Part shown: in pieces, positions 63,904 through 64,000 of the stretch | How the letters are laid out: every line of letters begins with the position of its first letter | Numbering within the stretch: position 1 is the stretch's first letter | Assembly (NCBI RefSeq): GCF_051027545.1 | Contig: NZ_CP194902.1 | Coordinates: 1,984,001 to 2,048,000 of the forward strand | From: Methylocaldum sp002005105 | GTDB lineage: Bacteria; Pseudomonadota; Gammaproteobacteria; Methylococcales; Methylococcaceae | Length of the DNA stretch: 64,000 nucleotides | Direction of reading: 5' to 3' | Notes under the pieces: generated by a model | Told to the model about the DNA's origin: nothing | The model's database searches: none | What the model saw: only the letters and a program-made list of their open reading frames with translations | Translations under genes and position numbers: made by a program

Positions 63904-64000
63904 TTAAGCGCCGGCCAGGTAATCGCGGACCATTTGAATCAACAGCCAGCCGAGCATCAAGATCACCGTGACAAAGATCATCGCGCCGAAGAACTCGATC
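63904..64000 (-). CDS. C-terminal end of a membrane protein (5' part beyond window)
   Basis: The last 31 residues of a minus-strand gene run in from the right edge: a hydrophobic helix (GAMIFVTVILMLGWLLIQMV) and the end RDYLAGA, stop TAA at 63904-63906. Too short to name. Base composition matches the core genes. Confidence 0.55.
   Translation of the reverse strand, partial: IEFFGAMIFVTVILMLGWLLIQMVRDYLAGA

Overview
The window looks like a chromosome segment of a GC-rich gammaproteobacterium. A formylmethanofuran dehydrogenase subunit A homologue (fhcA-like, 30319-31995), an enzyme of H4MPT/methanofuran-linked C1 oxidation, points to a methylotroph, most likely a Methylococcales-type methanotroph. 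That assignment is inference: no rRNA or methane monooxygenase gene is present. The genes are mostly in long minus-strand operons, separated by accessory DNA rich in broken genes and dispersed repeats. No tRNA, rRNA or CRISPR array was seen.

Layout: (1) 1-12001, a MASE3-PAS-GGDEF-EAL protein (cut by the left edge) and a complete chemotaxis operon (mcp, cheY, STAS, cheA, mcp, cheW, cheR, cheD, cheB). (2) 12.6-15.4 kb, an IS5-type transposase fragment, an AbiEi/AbiEii-like pair with striking promoter palindromes, and one copy of a dispersed repeat. (3) 15.7-24.7 kb, a chromate-resistance island: chrB with a palindromic operator at its start, a frameshifted chrA, a split iron-type ABC transporter (permease + ATPase, then the binding protein five genes later), a stand-alone ChrB C-terminal-domain protein, a double DUF1259 protein, a ConA-like exported protein and an outer-membrane protein. 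(4) 25.4-33.96 kb, one tightly coupled operon with a Zur-like box upstream: COG0523 remnant, ZIP transporter, DUF1826, fhcA-like amidohydrolase, COG0523 gene split by a 293-bp insertion, QueD-like, FolE2, intact COG0523 and WD40. It resembles the zinc-starvation regulons of other bacteria but carries an extra C1-metabolism gene.

(5) 34.2-41.7 kb, a lipoprotein that looks like the detached C-terminal domain of a DmeF-type CDF metal exporter, a PilL-like remnant of an integrative element, a decayed RHH/PIN toxin-antitoxin pair, the Pnkp/Hen1 RNA-repair operon and an AAA/DUF4143 ATPase. (6) 42.1-53.8 kb, exosortase H with its partner membrane protein, a Sel1 protein, and a large RHS polymorphic-toxin locus: one 1865-residue RHS protein with its immunity gene, then displaced or decayed RHS tip/immunity cassettes, with mosaic palindromic repeats between them. 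Two polypeptides here end in sorting signals resembling exosortase H substrates. (7) 54.4-62.2 kb, a broken isochorismatase-like gene, then a CecR-type TetR regulator divergent from a YbhGFSR-type ABC efflux operon and a NodT-family outer-membrane channel. (8) 62.4-64.0 kb, a 570-bp MITE-like element with perfect 18-bp terminal repeats and an 11-bp target duplication, a ParDE-type toxin-antitoxin pair, and the end of a small membrane protein cut by the right edge.
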